Assembly (NCBI RefSeq): GCF_001983935.1
Contig: NZ_CP017641.1
Location: forward strand, 5,208,001-5,272,000
DNA: 64,000 bases
DNA from: Fuerstiella marisgermanici
Lineage (GTDB): Bacteria; Planctomycetota; Planctomycetia; Planctomycetales; Planctomycetaceae
Direction of reading: 5' to 3'
Shown piece after piece: positions 40,658 through 49,452 of this stretch (the first letter of the stretch is position 1; each line of letters starts with the position of its first letter). Both the position numbers and the translations under genes were made by a program. The notes beneath the pieces are model-generated. The model did no database searches. It saw nothing but the letters and a program-made list of their open reading frames with translations, and was not told where the DNA came from.

Positions 40658-41662
40658 ATGGTATTGTTGGGCGAAGATGAAAAGCACAAAGTGGGCGCGG
40701 CGGCTTCCATGGGAGTTCGCCACATGATGATTCCGAATGACAAACCTTCCAGCTTCGGCGTGCCGTTGGATCTGCAGGAGCAAAGTCCGTGGACTCGCCG
40801 CATTCATCAATGGAAGGAAGCAGCCGCCATACGTTCGCGCGTGCCGCTCAGTTGGTTTCTCACTCCGCCGATGGCCGCCCGTCCCGGCATCCTCACCTAC
40901 CATCGAATCGTTCCCATCCGGCGCGGATGCCAACCTTCCTGGAACGTCACGCCGGACCGCTTTCGGTCGCAAATGCAGGGTCTGCTGCGGCGAGGTTACC
41001 GCCCCTGGCCACTGACTCAACTGGTCGACATGGTCGCGGCAGGAAGGCCCATCGACGACAACGTGTTTGTGGTCACGTTCGACTGCGGCTACGCCAACAA
41101 CTACCTTCACGCGCTGCCAATTCTTGACCAGCTTGGAATTCCGGCCACTGTTTTTCTGGCGACGGGCTACCTGAATTCAGGCGAACCGTTTCCGTTTGAC
41201 GACTGGCCATTAAAGGGCAGCTGGAAGGTCAATTCCGATACGTGGCGGCCTCTTGCGCTGACAGAATGCCACACGCTTCTGCGCAGTGGGGTGATCGAAT
41301 TTGGTACTCAAACACATACGCACGAAGACTTCCGCAACCGAGCTGCTGCGTTTCGAGGCAACCTGCGCACCAGCGTCGATTTTCTGTACCACCACTTTGG
41401 CATTGTCCGCCCGCCAATGGCGCTACCGTACGGAATCATCAGCCGCCGCTTCGCCGGGCCTCAGTACTACCTGACCGCGTATGAAGAAGGCACCTGCTGC
41501 TGCCTTACGGCGGAGGAAGAGTTGGTTGTGCCGGGCACGACTCCGTTTGGCTGGGGCCGATTCATCGCCGAACAGCACGACACCGCCGACACCCTGGCCG
41601 TAAAACTCGGCGGCTGGCGAGCCAGGACGTCCCGGCAGACGATTGGCGTAGCTCGCGGGTGA
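40658..41662 (+). CDS. Polysaccharide deacetylase (CE4/NodB-like) with an altered metal motif
   Basis: A protein of 334 residues or fewer (starts at 40709 and 40727 are also possible). A NodB-like domain begins at GILTYHRIVPIRR. The CE4 motif 1, normally TFDDGY, reads TFDCGY: the metal-binding second Asp is Cys (codon TGC at 41084-41086). Motif 2 is TQTHTHEDF (metal-binding His pair) and LPYGIISRRF resembles the RxPYG motif. These enzymes remove N-acetyl groups from chitin, peptidoglycan or other polymers. With Cys instead of Asp the enzyme may bind metal differently or be inactive. The C-terminus ends in a dispersed repeat. Confidence 0.82.
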   Translation: MVLLGEDEKHKVGAAASMGVRHMMIPNDKPSSFGVPLDLQEQSPWTRRIHQWKEAAAIRSRVPLSWFLTPPMAARPGILTYHRIVPIRRGCQPSWNVTPDRFRSQMQGLLRRGYRPWPLTQLVDMVAAGRPIDDNVFVVTFDCGYANNYLHALPILDQLGIPATVFLATGYLNSGEPFPFDDWPLKGSWKVNSDTWRPLALTECHTLLRSGVIEFGTQTHTHEDFRNRAAAFRGNLRTSVDFLYHHFGIVRPPMALPYGIISRRFAGPQYYLTAYEEGTCCCLTAEEELVVPGTTPFGWGRFIAEQHDTADTLAVKLGGWRARTSRQTIGVARG

Positions 41663-41700
41663 CTGCTTCACAGCTGAATCGCCGGCGGTGGTCTCCTGGC
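41627..41700. repeat. Diverged copy of the 38-kb tandem repeat
   Basis: Shares CGATTGGCGT, GCGGGTGA and CTGAATCGCCGGCGG with the copies at 38208-38400. The deacetylase stop codon (TGA at 41660-41662) lies within the GCGGGTGA of the repeat, so the last residues of the protein (RQTIGVARG) come from the repeat. Confidence 0.6.
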
Positions 41701-41784
41701 GTTGTTTTCCTGGCGGCGATACCAAACGGCGAACCGAATAACGCGGCATAGCGCATCGCTGCCGGCAGCATGGCGACCTGGCTG

Positions 41785-42648
41785 TTAAGCGACGCCGCCG
41801 TGCCATGTGCCGACGAAACTGACGGTTGCGGGGCCGGTCAAGAGGACGTGGCCTTCCGGCTTCCAGCAAATTTCAAGTCGCCCGCCGGGCAGTGAGATTC
41901 CGATCGGTTCACCGCGGCGACAAACTCCGCGCAGAACTGCCGCCACGCCGACCGCGCACGCACCTGAGCCGCACGCAAGCGTCTCACCACTACCGCGTTC
42001 CCAAACACGAACCTGCAACTCCGTCGGTGACACAATATTCACCCACTCAACATTTGTGCCGTTGGGAAACGTCGAGTGTCGTTCGATCGCCGCCCCCAAC
42101 AGCTTGACGTTTCGGTCGCTGAGTTCCTGATTGAAAATCACGGCGTGAGGGTTCCCCATCGACACTCGCGTGAATTCGATTTGTGGTGGCGACTCCGACT
42201 GGCCGGGCAGACTGATGTCTGTGAGACACTCTGTGGTGCCGTCGGCCGATTCGATGACCGGTGCTCCCATGTCGACGCTGACGGTGCCGGAGTTCGAATC
42301 CGCAGACAGCGGCGAGACGGTGGCCGTCACCAGGCGAGACTTCGTGCGCACGCGGCACAATTCAGAAATTCGCCGTTGCCGTGCCATCCACAACGCGACG
42401 CAGCGAACACCATTGCCGCACATGTCGCCTTCCGAGCCGTCTGCGTTGAACATCCGCATTTCGACGTCGGCGGTGTCGTCCGCCACGGGCACCAGCAGGA
42501 TTAAGCCGTCTGAGCCAACTCCAAAATTGCGGTTGGCCACCTTAATCGCCAGCTTCGCAGGATGGCGGGGAAGGTCCGTTTCGAAGCCGTCGACAAACAC
42601 GTAATCGTTGCCGCAGCCGTGCATTTTAATAAACGGCAGGTTGTGCAT
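41785..42648 (-). CDS. dapF: Diaminopimelate epimerase
   Basis: A 287-residue cytoplasmic enzyme interconverting LL- and meso-diaminopimelate for lysine and peptidoglycan-type precursor synthesis. Both catalytic cysteines are present: MCGNGVRC in the N-terminal half and ACGSGACA in the C-terminal half, with FIKMHGCGNDYVFVD at the start, NFGVGSDGLI, MGNPHAVIF and VWERGSGETLACGSGA. Length is normal for the family. Many planctomycetes have little classical peptidoglycan but retain dapF for lysine. It stands alone and is divergent from the small CxxC protein gene. Confidence 0.97.
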   Translation of the reverse strand: MHNLPFIKMHGCGNDYVFVDGFETDLPRHPAKLAIKVANRNFGVGSDGLILLVPVADDTADVEMRMFNADGSEGDMCGNGVRCVALWMARQRRISELCRVRTKSRLVTATVSPLSADSNSGTVSVDMGAPVIESADGTTECLTDISLPGQSESPPQIEFTRVSMGNPHAVIFNQELSDRNVKLLGAAIERHSTFPNGTNVEWVNIVSPTELQVRVWERGSGETLACGSGACAVGVAAVLRGVCRRGEPIGISLPGGRLEICWKPEGHVLLTGPATVSFVGTWHGGVA

Positions 42649-42825
42649 AGGGGTGATATTCGTTGGAGAAAGCGTCTGTTAAAGGCACGGCGAAGCAGCA
42701 ATATTCGTGGTTTTCGCATCCGGGAATTGCCGTTCAGGCAGCACGAAATGCTGTCCGAAAGCCGATAAACCGCCTATCATTGCGATGTTCAGCGAATTTC
42801 TATGTCCTGAAAGTTGGGTCTTTCC

Positions 42826-43137
42826 ATGCTACGCAATCTCCCTCATCGAACACAGTTCCTGCGAAGCCTTCGACGGTTCACATTGCTGACGGTGCTTGTC
42901 GGTGCGTGCATGACCGGGACCGAAGTGATGGCGTGTCCCAACTGCAAGTTCGCCAACGAGACAGAAGATAGTCGGCCTCGCGCCTACATGTACAGCATTC
43001 TGTTCATGATCGGCATGCCAGCGACCATCTTCACCGGATTCGGAATTAGTTTTTACCGGATGTCGAAGAAAGCTCAAATCGCTGCAGAGCTGGAAGCCAG
43101 CGAGCAGACGGATACGGATCAGCCTAACCTGACGTAG
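42826..43137 (+). CDS. Small membrane protein with a CPNC motif
   Basis: About 103 residues. An N-terminal leader-like helix (RRFTLLTVLVGACMTG) is followed by MACPNCKFANE, a CxxC-type motif that would lie outside the membrane, and a second helix (YMYSILFMIGMPATIFTGFGIS) with a basic cytoplasmic end and an acidic tail (EQTDTDQPNLT). ATG at 42826 gives the leader; the frame is open from a TTG at 42814. I do not recognise a family. The CxxC suggests a redox, metal or cytochrome-oxidase-assembly role, but this is guesswork. Confidence 0.65.
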   Translation: MLRNLPHRTQFLRSLRRFTLLTVLVGACMTGTEVMACPNCKFANETEDSRPRAYMYSILFMIGMPATIFTGFGISFYRMSKKAQIAAELEASEQTDTDQPNLT

Positions 43138-43189
43138 GCAGTGATTCCGAAACAGGACGGCAGGTCGGCTGTGCGTCCCGCGAGTGGAA

Positions 43190-44626
43190 TTACGCCATTC
43201 GCCCTGCGGCCTGCGTTGCGACCTCAGCCGACGCCGCCACGATCAGTCGTCCTTCCGCGTGCAACTGTCGCAGTTGGTCGATGGTCTGGCCGAGTGCCTC
43301 GAATCGCTTGCGAGACATATGCACTGTGCGTGTATTCGTGGCCAGTTCGATAACATCGACCAGCTTTTTGCGTTGGGCTTTCACATTCGACGCGCCGTGG
43401 AATTCCACCTCACCTTCGCCGCTTGCGGCGTTGCCGATCAGCTGCCGACGCCAGTCGGTGGGATCGCTCGATTCCGTCAAATGCCGGCAAAGTTCGCGAG
43501 CCAGAATGCTGGCGGACAGTCCGAATTCAGCCGACTTCACTTTATGGCCAGTGGCTAAATCGTGAGCGGACTTCATGTCGCGAATGGGCATGGCCGGATG
43601 GGTGGCAGAATGAGTGGCCGCCATCTTCCATATAACAAACATCAGCACCGCGATCGCCAACGACAGCAAAATATGACGGCGTAAATAGGGCGAACGAATT
43701 TTGTGGCGTCGGTCGGCCATGAACTGATTCGGAAGATTTTGGTCTTCCACTTCCTTCAACACCGTGTTGACCACCTTAACGTAAGTCTCCAAAGCCGGTT
43801 CCGGCAGGTTTTCGGGTAATGGTGGTGGATTGTTCGAATCGACCATCGGGCTGTTGCGAAAGCTTCCCAGCGGCACGCCGTCAGCGATGAACAGCATCTT
43901 GTTTTTGTTTCCGCTGCACAAAATGCGACTGACGTTGATCGCCAAAATTGCATTGTCGCCGTGCCACAACATACCGTTGGTGAACAGGCTGGGATCTGAC
44001 GCAACAATCAGCTGCCCCGTGTTGATGTTGGGCAAGCCAACGGTTGCCAGCAACGGTTGGTCTGAACTGTCACGCGGCAACGTGCGCTGCGGAAGTCTTG
44101 CAGCAACCTGCATGTCGGGAATGTACCAGCGCGGCGGAGCCAGCCAGCCTGTCCGATTGACCACCAGCGAATTCACGCCAGTCATCACCGGATGATCATG
44201 ATCGATGTCTGTGATGGTCAGGCAATCGGCATAATTCTGGTAGCGCTCCGCAGACTGCAAGGACGTGACCGGACCTTCTCGAAATTCACAGATCCGCCCG
44301 GCGGAATACCTTTCGTCCGTAGCAAGCAGCACCGCGCCGCCCTGTTCGCAAAACGATTCGAGAAATCGCGACGTCCTGAAATTGATATGCCCCAACATCA
44401 CAATGATCGATTCAGGCGGATGCCTCGTCACGGCGCTCATGTTGGCTACCGGCCGAACTCCATTTTGCTCCAACAGCATCTGAAACAGCTCATACCGAAA
44501 ATCCCAGGCGTCGTCGGAAGGTGTTGCTGTCGTCTGAGCAGCAACCGGGCGCGACGCGATCAAGACGCATGCCAGAGCGAGTCCCGCCGACAGAAGTCGA
44601 CAATTTTGTAACAGCCGACCTGTCAT
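43190..44626 (-). CDS. DUF4350-domain secreted/membrane protein
   Basis: A 478-residue protein. A Sec leader (LLSAGLALACVLIASRPVAAQ) precedes the DUF4350 region (SIIVMLGHINFRTSRFLESFCEQGGAVLLATDE, a GATase-like fold), then a single transmembrane helix (ILLSLAIAVLMFVIWKMA, around residue 330) and a cytoplasmic tail of about 140 residues. DUF4350 proteins usually sit in MoxR-DUF58-DUF4129 operons of unknown cell-envelope function. The stop of the preceding gene overlaps its start by ATGA (44623-44626), so the pair is coupled. No MoxR gene is in this window. Confidence 0.82.
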   Translation of the reverse strand: MTGRLLQNCRLLSAGLALACVLIASRPVAAQTTATPSDDAWDFRYELFQMLLEQNGVRPVANMSAVTRHPPESIIVMLGHINFRTSRFLESFCEQGGAVLLATDERYSAGRICEFREGPVTSLQSAERYQNYADCLTITDIDHDHPVMTGVNSLVVNRTGWLAPPRWYIPDMQVAARLPQRTLPRDSSDQPLLATVGLPNINTGQLIVASDPSLFTNGMLWHGDNAILAINVSRILCSGNKNKMLFIADGVPLGSFRNSPMVDSNNPPPLPENLPEPALETYVKVVNTVLKEVEDQNLPNQFMADRRHKIRSPYLRRHILLSLAIAVLMFVIWKMAATHSATHPAMPIRDMKSAHDLATGHKVKSAEFGLSASILARELCRHLTESSDPTDWRRQLIGNAASGEGEVEFHGASNVKAQRKKLVDVIELATNTRTVHMSRKRFEALGQTIDQLRQLHAEGRLIVAASAEVATQAAGRMA

Positions 44627-46542
44627 TGCTGATACCGTGCTAGCGCCTCACGAGCGGTCTGGATTTGTTGTGGAGTGAAATCGGCTTCGTCAGGAAGGTA
44701 CCTCGCCTGTTCATACAGTTCCCCCAGTTCCCTCGCGGGCGTGGAAGCCACTGGCGGCTGCGTGGTCAAATCGTCAACAACCTTCTGATGAGTCCACCAC
44801 GGTTCTGTTGTGCGTGGCGGCTGAAATGCCATTTGATGAAACGCCGCGATGACATCCGCCTTCGACCGAATCTCGGAGACAGAAACCTGTCGACCTGACT
44901 GATGCTGAGGAAGCTTCGATCGCAAAACGCCCATCGATATCCCGAACACCACGGCAAAAACCGCAAGGACAACCAGGATTAACCAAGTAGAACCACCCGC
45001 GACGGAACCTCCGGCGTTGCTTCCGCCGCCAGCAGGCGGCTGAGCGGCCGCAGTTGGCGGTGTCGCGGCAAGCCCGGAGATAAAGTTGCCAGCAGACTTC
45101 TTCAACTGTCCGATCGTAGACGTGCCGCTTCCGCTATCGTTGCTCTGGTTCTGACGGCCGGTTCGAGTCGTCCGGTCCTGGCCGCGTGATGATGGGGAAG
45201 GCTGTTTGAATTTTGCGTCTTTGGCAATCTCAACGATCTTCTCAGACATGCCGCTCAGACTTCGCAGAAGTGAATCACGCAGCCCAGCGTCGCCTGCCGC
45301 GTCACTCGCCCCGCCACCGGCCGCTTGTCGTTTGGATGCTTCTTTTGCCTTCGCTTGAGCTTCCCGGACGATGTTCTTCAATGTCTGCTGCAGCCCGTTG
45401 CGAGCCAGGTCGCGCTTCGCGTCCTGCAGACTTTTCTGCAGGTCTGCAGACTGAGCCTGATCGGACTCCCGAGGCGGCGCACCCGGCCGGTTTCCAGAAT
45501 CCGTTTGCGTGTCGGCTTCAGGCTGTGTGTCCGGTTGCAGCGTGGCGGGCGGAGGCAAATCGTCGGCAGCAACGTCTTTGAACTTCTTCAAAAAATCAGA
45601 CACCGATTCGATGTCGATTTCACCTGCGTCGGTGTGCGTGTCGTGCGGTTGCAACGTCGGGGAAGTGCCGGAATCCTTCGCCTCGGGATTCCAGCGTTCG
45701 AATTCGCGAAACTTGTTCTGGATTCTGTCGCGAAGTTCCTCCAATGACGGCATCTCAGGTTGCTGCGACCGATTGCTTTGGCCATTGGGCCGCATTCTGT
45801 TGGTGCTCGCGGGCATATCATCTGGCTGGAATTGGTCGAACGGCGGCATGGCCTGCGGAGCGTTGCCTTCGCCATTAGGAACTTGTGACCGACTGCGGCT
45901 TCGCGGCTGTCCGCTCGGTGCTGTCCCATTCTGTTGCGGCTGGTTCTCCTGCTGATCCGAACGCGGCTGGTCTGTATCTGTACGTGGCTGGTCCGTACGT
46001 GGCTGGCGAATCTGTGGCTGCGGCGCAGTCGAAGGCGGCAGGACACCGTTGCTGCCTGACGGGTTCCCCTGAGGAAGGCGGCGGTCGCGAGCGTACTGTT
46101 CCAGCATCTTTTGAATCTGCTGCCGGGCCTGAGGGTTCGACATCATTTCCGACATCAACTCAGGCGGAACATCTTTCGGATCCGGCATTAATCCCTCGGG
46201 AATCTTGCCGCCGAATTGCTGCATTAAATCATTCAGCCGTTTGAGTTGTTCAGGAGAAAACTTCGGCGGTGTGGCGTCACTGGCGGCGTCATCCTGTTTA
46301 CCAACAAGCGACTGAAGTTGCTGCAGCAGTTGCATTTGCCGCTGAATGTCGGACGTGCCGTTTTGAGGCAGTTCCAGGCGACGGTGCGAAGAATGTCGTG
46401 GCTGTGCGAATGCCATGGCTGGCAGGCTGGCGAGCAGCATCATTGCGACCAAACAAATCGGCCATCTGCGCCCCGCAACGACGATCCGACATGGTTCTGC
46501 ATTCGCCAGCATTCGGTTGGCACGTCGGATCCTGTATTTCAT
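44623..46542 (-). CDS. Large Gln/Pro-rich membrane protein with DUF4129-like C-terminus
   Basis: About 640 residues (start at 46542 chosen because it gives the leader WPICLVAMMLLASLPAMAFAQ; the frame is open to 46749). A long Gln/Pro/Asp/Arg-rich low-complexity region fills the middle, with helical bits such as SLEELRDRIQNKFREFERW and DLQKSLQDAKRDLARNGLQQTL. A membrane helix (TWLILVVLAVFAVVFGISMGV) lies near residue 520, and the C-terminal 100 residues (ELGELYEQARYLPDEADFTPQQIQTAREAL) match the DUF4129 domain. It belongs with the overlapping DUF4350 gene. The family works with MoxR/DUF58 proteins; function unknown. Confidence 0.75.
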   Translation of the reverse strand: MKYRIRRANRMLANAEPCRIVVAGRRWPICLVAMMLLASLPAMAFAQPRHSSHRRLELPQNGTSDIQRQMQLLQQLQSLVGKQDDAASDATPPKFSPEQLKRLNDLMQQFGGKIPEGLMPDPKDVPPELMSEMMSNPQARQQIQKMLEQYARDRRLPQGNPSGSNGVLPPSTAPQPQIRQPRTDQPRTDTDQPRSDQQENQPQQNGTAPSGQPRSRSRSQVPNGEGNAPQAMPPFDQFQPDDMPASTNRMRPNGQSNRSQQPEMPSLEELRDRIQNKFREFERWNPEAKDSGTSPTLQPHDTHTDAGEIDIESVSDFLKKFKDVAADDLPPPATLQPDTQPEADTQTDSGNRPGAPPRESDQAQSADLQKSLQDAKRDLARNGLQQTLKNIVREAQAKAKEASKRQAAGGGASDAAGDAGLRDSLLRSLSGMSEKIVEIAKDAKFKQPSPSSRGQDRTTRTGRQNQSNDSGSGTSTIGQLKKSAGNFISGLAATPPTAAAQPPAGGGSNAGGSVAGGSTWLILVVLAVFAVVFGISMGVLRSKLPQHQSGRQVSVSEIRSKADVIAAFHQMAFQPPRTTEPWWTHQKVVDDLTTQPPVASTPARELGELYEQARYLPDEADFTPQQIQTAREALARYQQ

Positions 46543-46693
46543 TCGTTCCGTTTCTGTAGCGAGAAGTCCTGGTAGTGCTGTTCCCATGGCTTCATGACGA
46601 TTTCCACAGGTGGTCGCTTTTCGCGTGCGCGGCGGCCAGGTATTGTAACTCATCACAGACACAGGAAACAGCGGTATTTGCAGAAGGAAATCT

Positions 46694-47491
46694 ATGGCCA
46701 ACGCACCATCGTTAGGGGCGCTTCCCGGAGTCAAACAATTCGATCTCACCGGTCAGGTGGCGATTATCACGGGCGGTTCGAAGGGGTTGGGAGCGGCAAT
46801 GGCCGCCGGGCTGGCGTCGGCGAACGCTTCTGTTGTACTGGTTAGCCGCCATCAATCAGAAGCCGACGCAACGGCTCAGGAAATCGCCGAGGCCTTCGAT
46901 GTGAAAGCCGTTGGACTACAGGCAGACGTGACGTCGGCCTCAGACGTCAACAACATGGCGGCGGCTGTACACGAAGAATTCGGACGCATTGACATACTGA
47001 TCAATTCGGCCGGAATCAATATTCGCGGCAGTATTGAGGAACTGAGTTACGAACAGTTTCAGCAGGTGCAAAAAACCAACGTCGACGGAACATGGCTCGC
47101 CTGCAAAGCCGTCACTCCTATCATGAAGGCGGCGGGCTACGGCCGCATCGTCAACCTTGCCAGCACGCTGGGACTTGTGGGACTGGCCAACCGGACACCT
47201 TACACATCCAGTAAAGGAGCCGTCGTGCAGTTGACTCGTGCGCTGGGCCTGGAACTGGCCACGTTTGGAATCGCCTGCAACGCCATCTGCCCGGGTCCGT
47301 TTCTCACGCCCATGAATGTGCCGATCGCAGATTCCGAAGAAGCCAAAAAATTCATCATCGGCGCAGTGGCTCAGGAACGCTGGGGCGAACTCAACGAAAT
47401 CCAGGGCGCCGCAATTTTACTCAGCAGTCCTGCCGCCAGCTTCATGAACGGCAGCATGGTCACGGTTGATGGAGGCTGGACGGCTCGATAG
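46694..47491 (+). CDS. Short-chain dehydrogenase/reductase (KduD/gluconate-dehydrogenase-like)
   Basis: A 265-residue classical SDR. Cofactor motif TGGSKGLGAAMAAGLA (GxxxGxG), then NSAGINIRG, the catalytic Ser in VNLASTLG and the YxxxK pair in YTSSKGAV; PGPFLTPMNVP and GSMVTVDGGW complete the family. The N-terminus LPGVKQFDLTGQVAIITGG resembles KduD and gluconate 5-dehydrogenase-type enzymes of uronate and hexonate breakdown. A pectate lyase gene follows 238 bp downstream, separated by two copies of a 99-bp repeat, so a role in pectin-derived sugar breakdown is plausible but not proven. Confidence 0.9.
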   Translation: MANAPSLGALPGVKQFDLTGQVAIITGGSKGLGAAMAAGLASANASVVLVSRHQSEADATAQEIAEAFDVKAVGLQADVTSASDVNNMAAAVHEEFGRIDILINSAGINIRGSIEELSYEQFQQVQKTNVDGTWLACKAVTPIMKAAGYGRIVNLASTLGLVGLANRTPYTSSKGAVVQLTRALGLELATFGIACNAICPGPFLTPMNVPIADSEEAKKFIIGAVAQERWGELNEIQGAAILLSSPAASFMNGSMVTVDGGWTAR

Positions 47492-47493
47492 AG

Positions 47494-47592
47494 CAGTTTA
47501 CCGTTTGCCGTGGACGGTTCGGGCTCGTGGCAAACAGCATTCATAGTACGAAACGCTTGGTCCGCGGCCACAAGTCAGCGTAAGACGCTGTA
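47494..47592. repeat. 99-bp dispersed hairpin element, copy 2
   Basis: About 94 of 99 positions match copy 1 (5831-5929). Starts 2 bases after the SDR stop codon (TAG, 47489-47491), exactly as copy 1 starts 2 bases after a stop. The terminal hairpin CAGCGT-AAG-ACGCTG is intact. Confidence 0.9.
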
Positions 47593-47615
47593 ACGGCGGA
47601 GAGATTTTTCTAGAG

Positions 47616-47714
47616 CAGTTTACCTTTTGTCGTGGACCGTTCGGGCTCGTGGCAAACAGCATTGATAGTACGAAGCGATTGTTCCGCGGCCACAAGTCAG
47701 CGTAAGACGCTGTA
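47616..47714. repeat. 99-bp dispersed hairpin element, copy 3
   Basis: About 92 of 99 positions match copy 1. In tandem with copy 2 after a 23-bp spacer. It is also preceded by TAGAG, as copy 2 is, and ends 15 bp before the start of the lyase gene at 47730, forming its 5' leader. Confidence 0.9.
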
Positions 47715-47729
47715 ACAGGAGCCCACTCG

Positions 47730-49157
47730 ATGCGAAACCGAGCACTGATTCTTCTCATCGCCCCGTCCCTTTTTGTCTTGCCCTTTTTTGCTGACCAAGG
47801 ACACGCCGCTGATCTGCGGGAGGACGCTGTTACCGCGATTCGAGTGGTAACAAATTACTTCGCTAACGACGTCGCCGTAAACGGCGGCTACGTTTATTTC
47901 TACTCTCCCGATCTGCAAAAACGTTTTGGGGAAGGCGTCGCTTCGGGCAGTCAGATCTGGGTGCAGCCACCGGGCACGCCGACAGTGGGACTCGCCTTTC
48001 TGGAAGCATGGCAAGCCACCGGCGACGCGGCTCATTTAACTGCCGCGACCGCTGCCGCAGAAGCGTTGGTCTATGGCCAGTTGAAATCCGGCGCGTGGAC
48101 GAATTCGATCGACTTCGACACCAATGGTCAGACAAGTCTATACCGAAACGGCAAAGGGCGCGGACGCAATTTTTCTACGCTGGACGACGGCACGTCGCAA
48201 GCCGCCATGCAGTTGCTGATGCAGGTCGATAAAGCTCACGAATTCAGCCATCGTAAGATTCACGAAGCGGCGCAGGTGGCTTTGGACGCACTACTGGCCG
48301 CTCAGTTTTCCAATGGAGCGTTCCCGCAGGGCTGGGACGAGACACCGGTTGACGTCAAACAGCCGATCGTGGCGGCTAAGTATCCGGACTACGAATGGCG
48401 CACGGAAGGACGCGTCAAAGAATACTGGGATATGTACACGCTTAACGATGGAGCCGCTGGAACCATCGCGTCGACCTTGTTGATGGCTCACGATGTTTAT
48501 GGAGCCGACCGCTACGACAAAGCACTTCGGAAGCTTGGCGATTTCCTGATTCTCGCGCAGATGCCTGCCCCACAACCTGCGTGGGCTCAACAATACAGCT
48601 ATACCATGCACCCCATTTGGGCTCGCAAGTTCGAGCCACCCGCCGTCGCGGGCCGCGAATCGCAGGATGCCATCGCTACGCTGATGCGGATTTACATCGC
48701 GACTGGTCATGACAAATACCTAAAGCCAGTGGGTGCCGCTTTGCAGTATCTAAAGTCATCAGCACTGCCAGACGGCCGGCTGTCACGATACTACGAACTG
48801 CAGACCAATCGCCCGTTGTACATGCAACGAAGCGGGAAGGTGTATTCACTGACGTACGACGATTCTCGCCTGCCCAAACACTACGGTTGGAAGGTCGAGA
48901 ATCAAACTGATGAATTGCAGGCTGAATATCAGCGGCTGAAAAAAGCTGGCGCTGTGCGCGAGCCTGAGTCTAAAGTGTCAGACGCCGACGTGCAGCGGAT
49001 CGTTCGCACGCTCGATAAGTCGGGGCGTTGGATGAGTCGCTTTGACGGCCAACGCCTGGTCGGACAGCCGAAGTTTCGCATGGACGAAGAATATCTTTCG
49101 AGCGAAGTCTTCAGTCGTAACATCACCGCTCTCAGCCAATGGCTCAAGCAACGTTAG
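47730..49157 (+). CDS. PL10-like pectate lyase
   Basis: A 475-residue secreted protein. Sec leader LLIAPSLFVLPFFADQGHA. The toroid-type pectic acid lyase pattern is visible: LDDGTSQAAMQLLMQVD, FPQGWDE, YTLNDGAAGTIASTLLMAHDVYG, PAWAQQYSYTMHPIWARKFEPPAV and RYYELQTNRPLYM, matching family PL10-type and related planctomycete pectate lyases. It cleaves polygalacturonate by beta-elimination. An SDR gene lies upstream, and the PL1 lyase in this window is broken by an IS, so this may be the working pectate lyase of the locus. Catalytic residues cannot be certified by eye. Confidence 0.85.
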   Translation: MRNRALILLIAPSLFVLPFFADQGHAADLREDAVTAIRVVTNYFANDVAVNGGYVYFYSPDLQKRFGEGVASGSQIWVQPPGTPTVGLAFLEAWQATGDAAHLTAATAAAEALVYGQLKSGAWTNSIDFDTNGQTSLYRNGKGRGRNFSTLDDGTSQAAMQLLMQVDKAHEFSHRKIHEAAQVALDALLAAQFSNGAFPQGWDETPVDVKQPIVAAKYPDYEWRTEGRVKEYWDMYTLNDGAAGTIASTLLMAHDVYGADRYDKALRKLGDFLILAQMPAPQPAWAQQYSYTMHPIWARKFEPPAVAGRESQDAIATLMRIYIATGHDKYLKPVGAALQYLKSSALPDGRLSRYYELQTNRPLYMQRSGKVYSLTYDDSRLPKHYGWKVENQTDELQAEYQRLKKAGAVREPESKVSDADVQRIVRTLDKSGRWMSRFDGQRLVGQPKFRMDEEYLSSEVFSRNITALSQWLKQR

Positions 49158-49452
49158 AGCCGCGTTCCGAAACCGACACCGCGTGCTACATTCACATCGT
49201 GCCACGCGCACCGCAACGTCGCTTCATTGACGGCGGGACCCGGCTATCGTAGAGTCGCTGACCAGACTGCAGGCGTGCGGTTCGTTAGGTTTTCGCGACG
49301 ACAAACATCATGAAAGCCGTCTGGACTTCCGCCGATAGGCCGATGCCGTGCCGCCGCTCACGCAGTAAGAATCCCTCCTGCCGATTCGCAGTTTCAGGCT
49401 TCCCGCCCATCAGCAACGGCAATTATCCCTGCCGCCATAAAAGGACCCTCCT

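Noticed and set aside
46543-46749. N-terminal extension of the Gln/Pro-rich DUF4129-like protein
   Set aside because: It would bury the signal peptide and overlap the start of the SDR gene; ATG at 46542 fits better.
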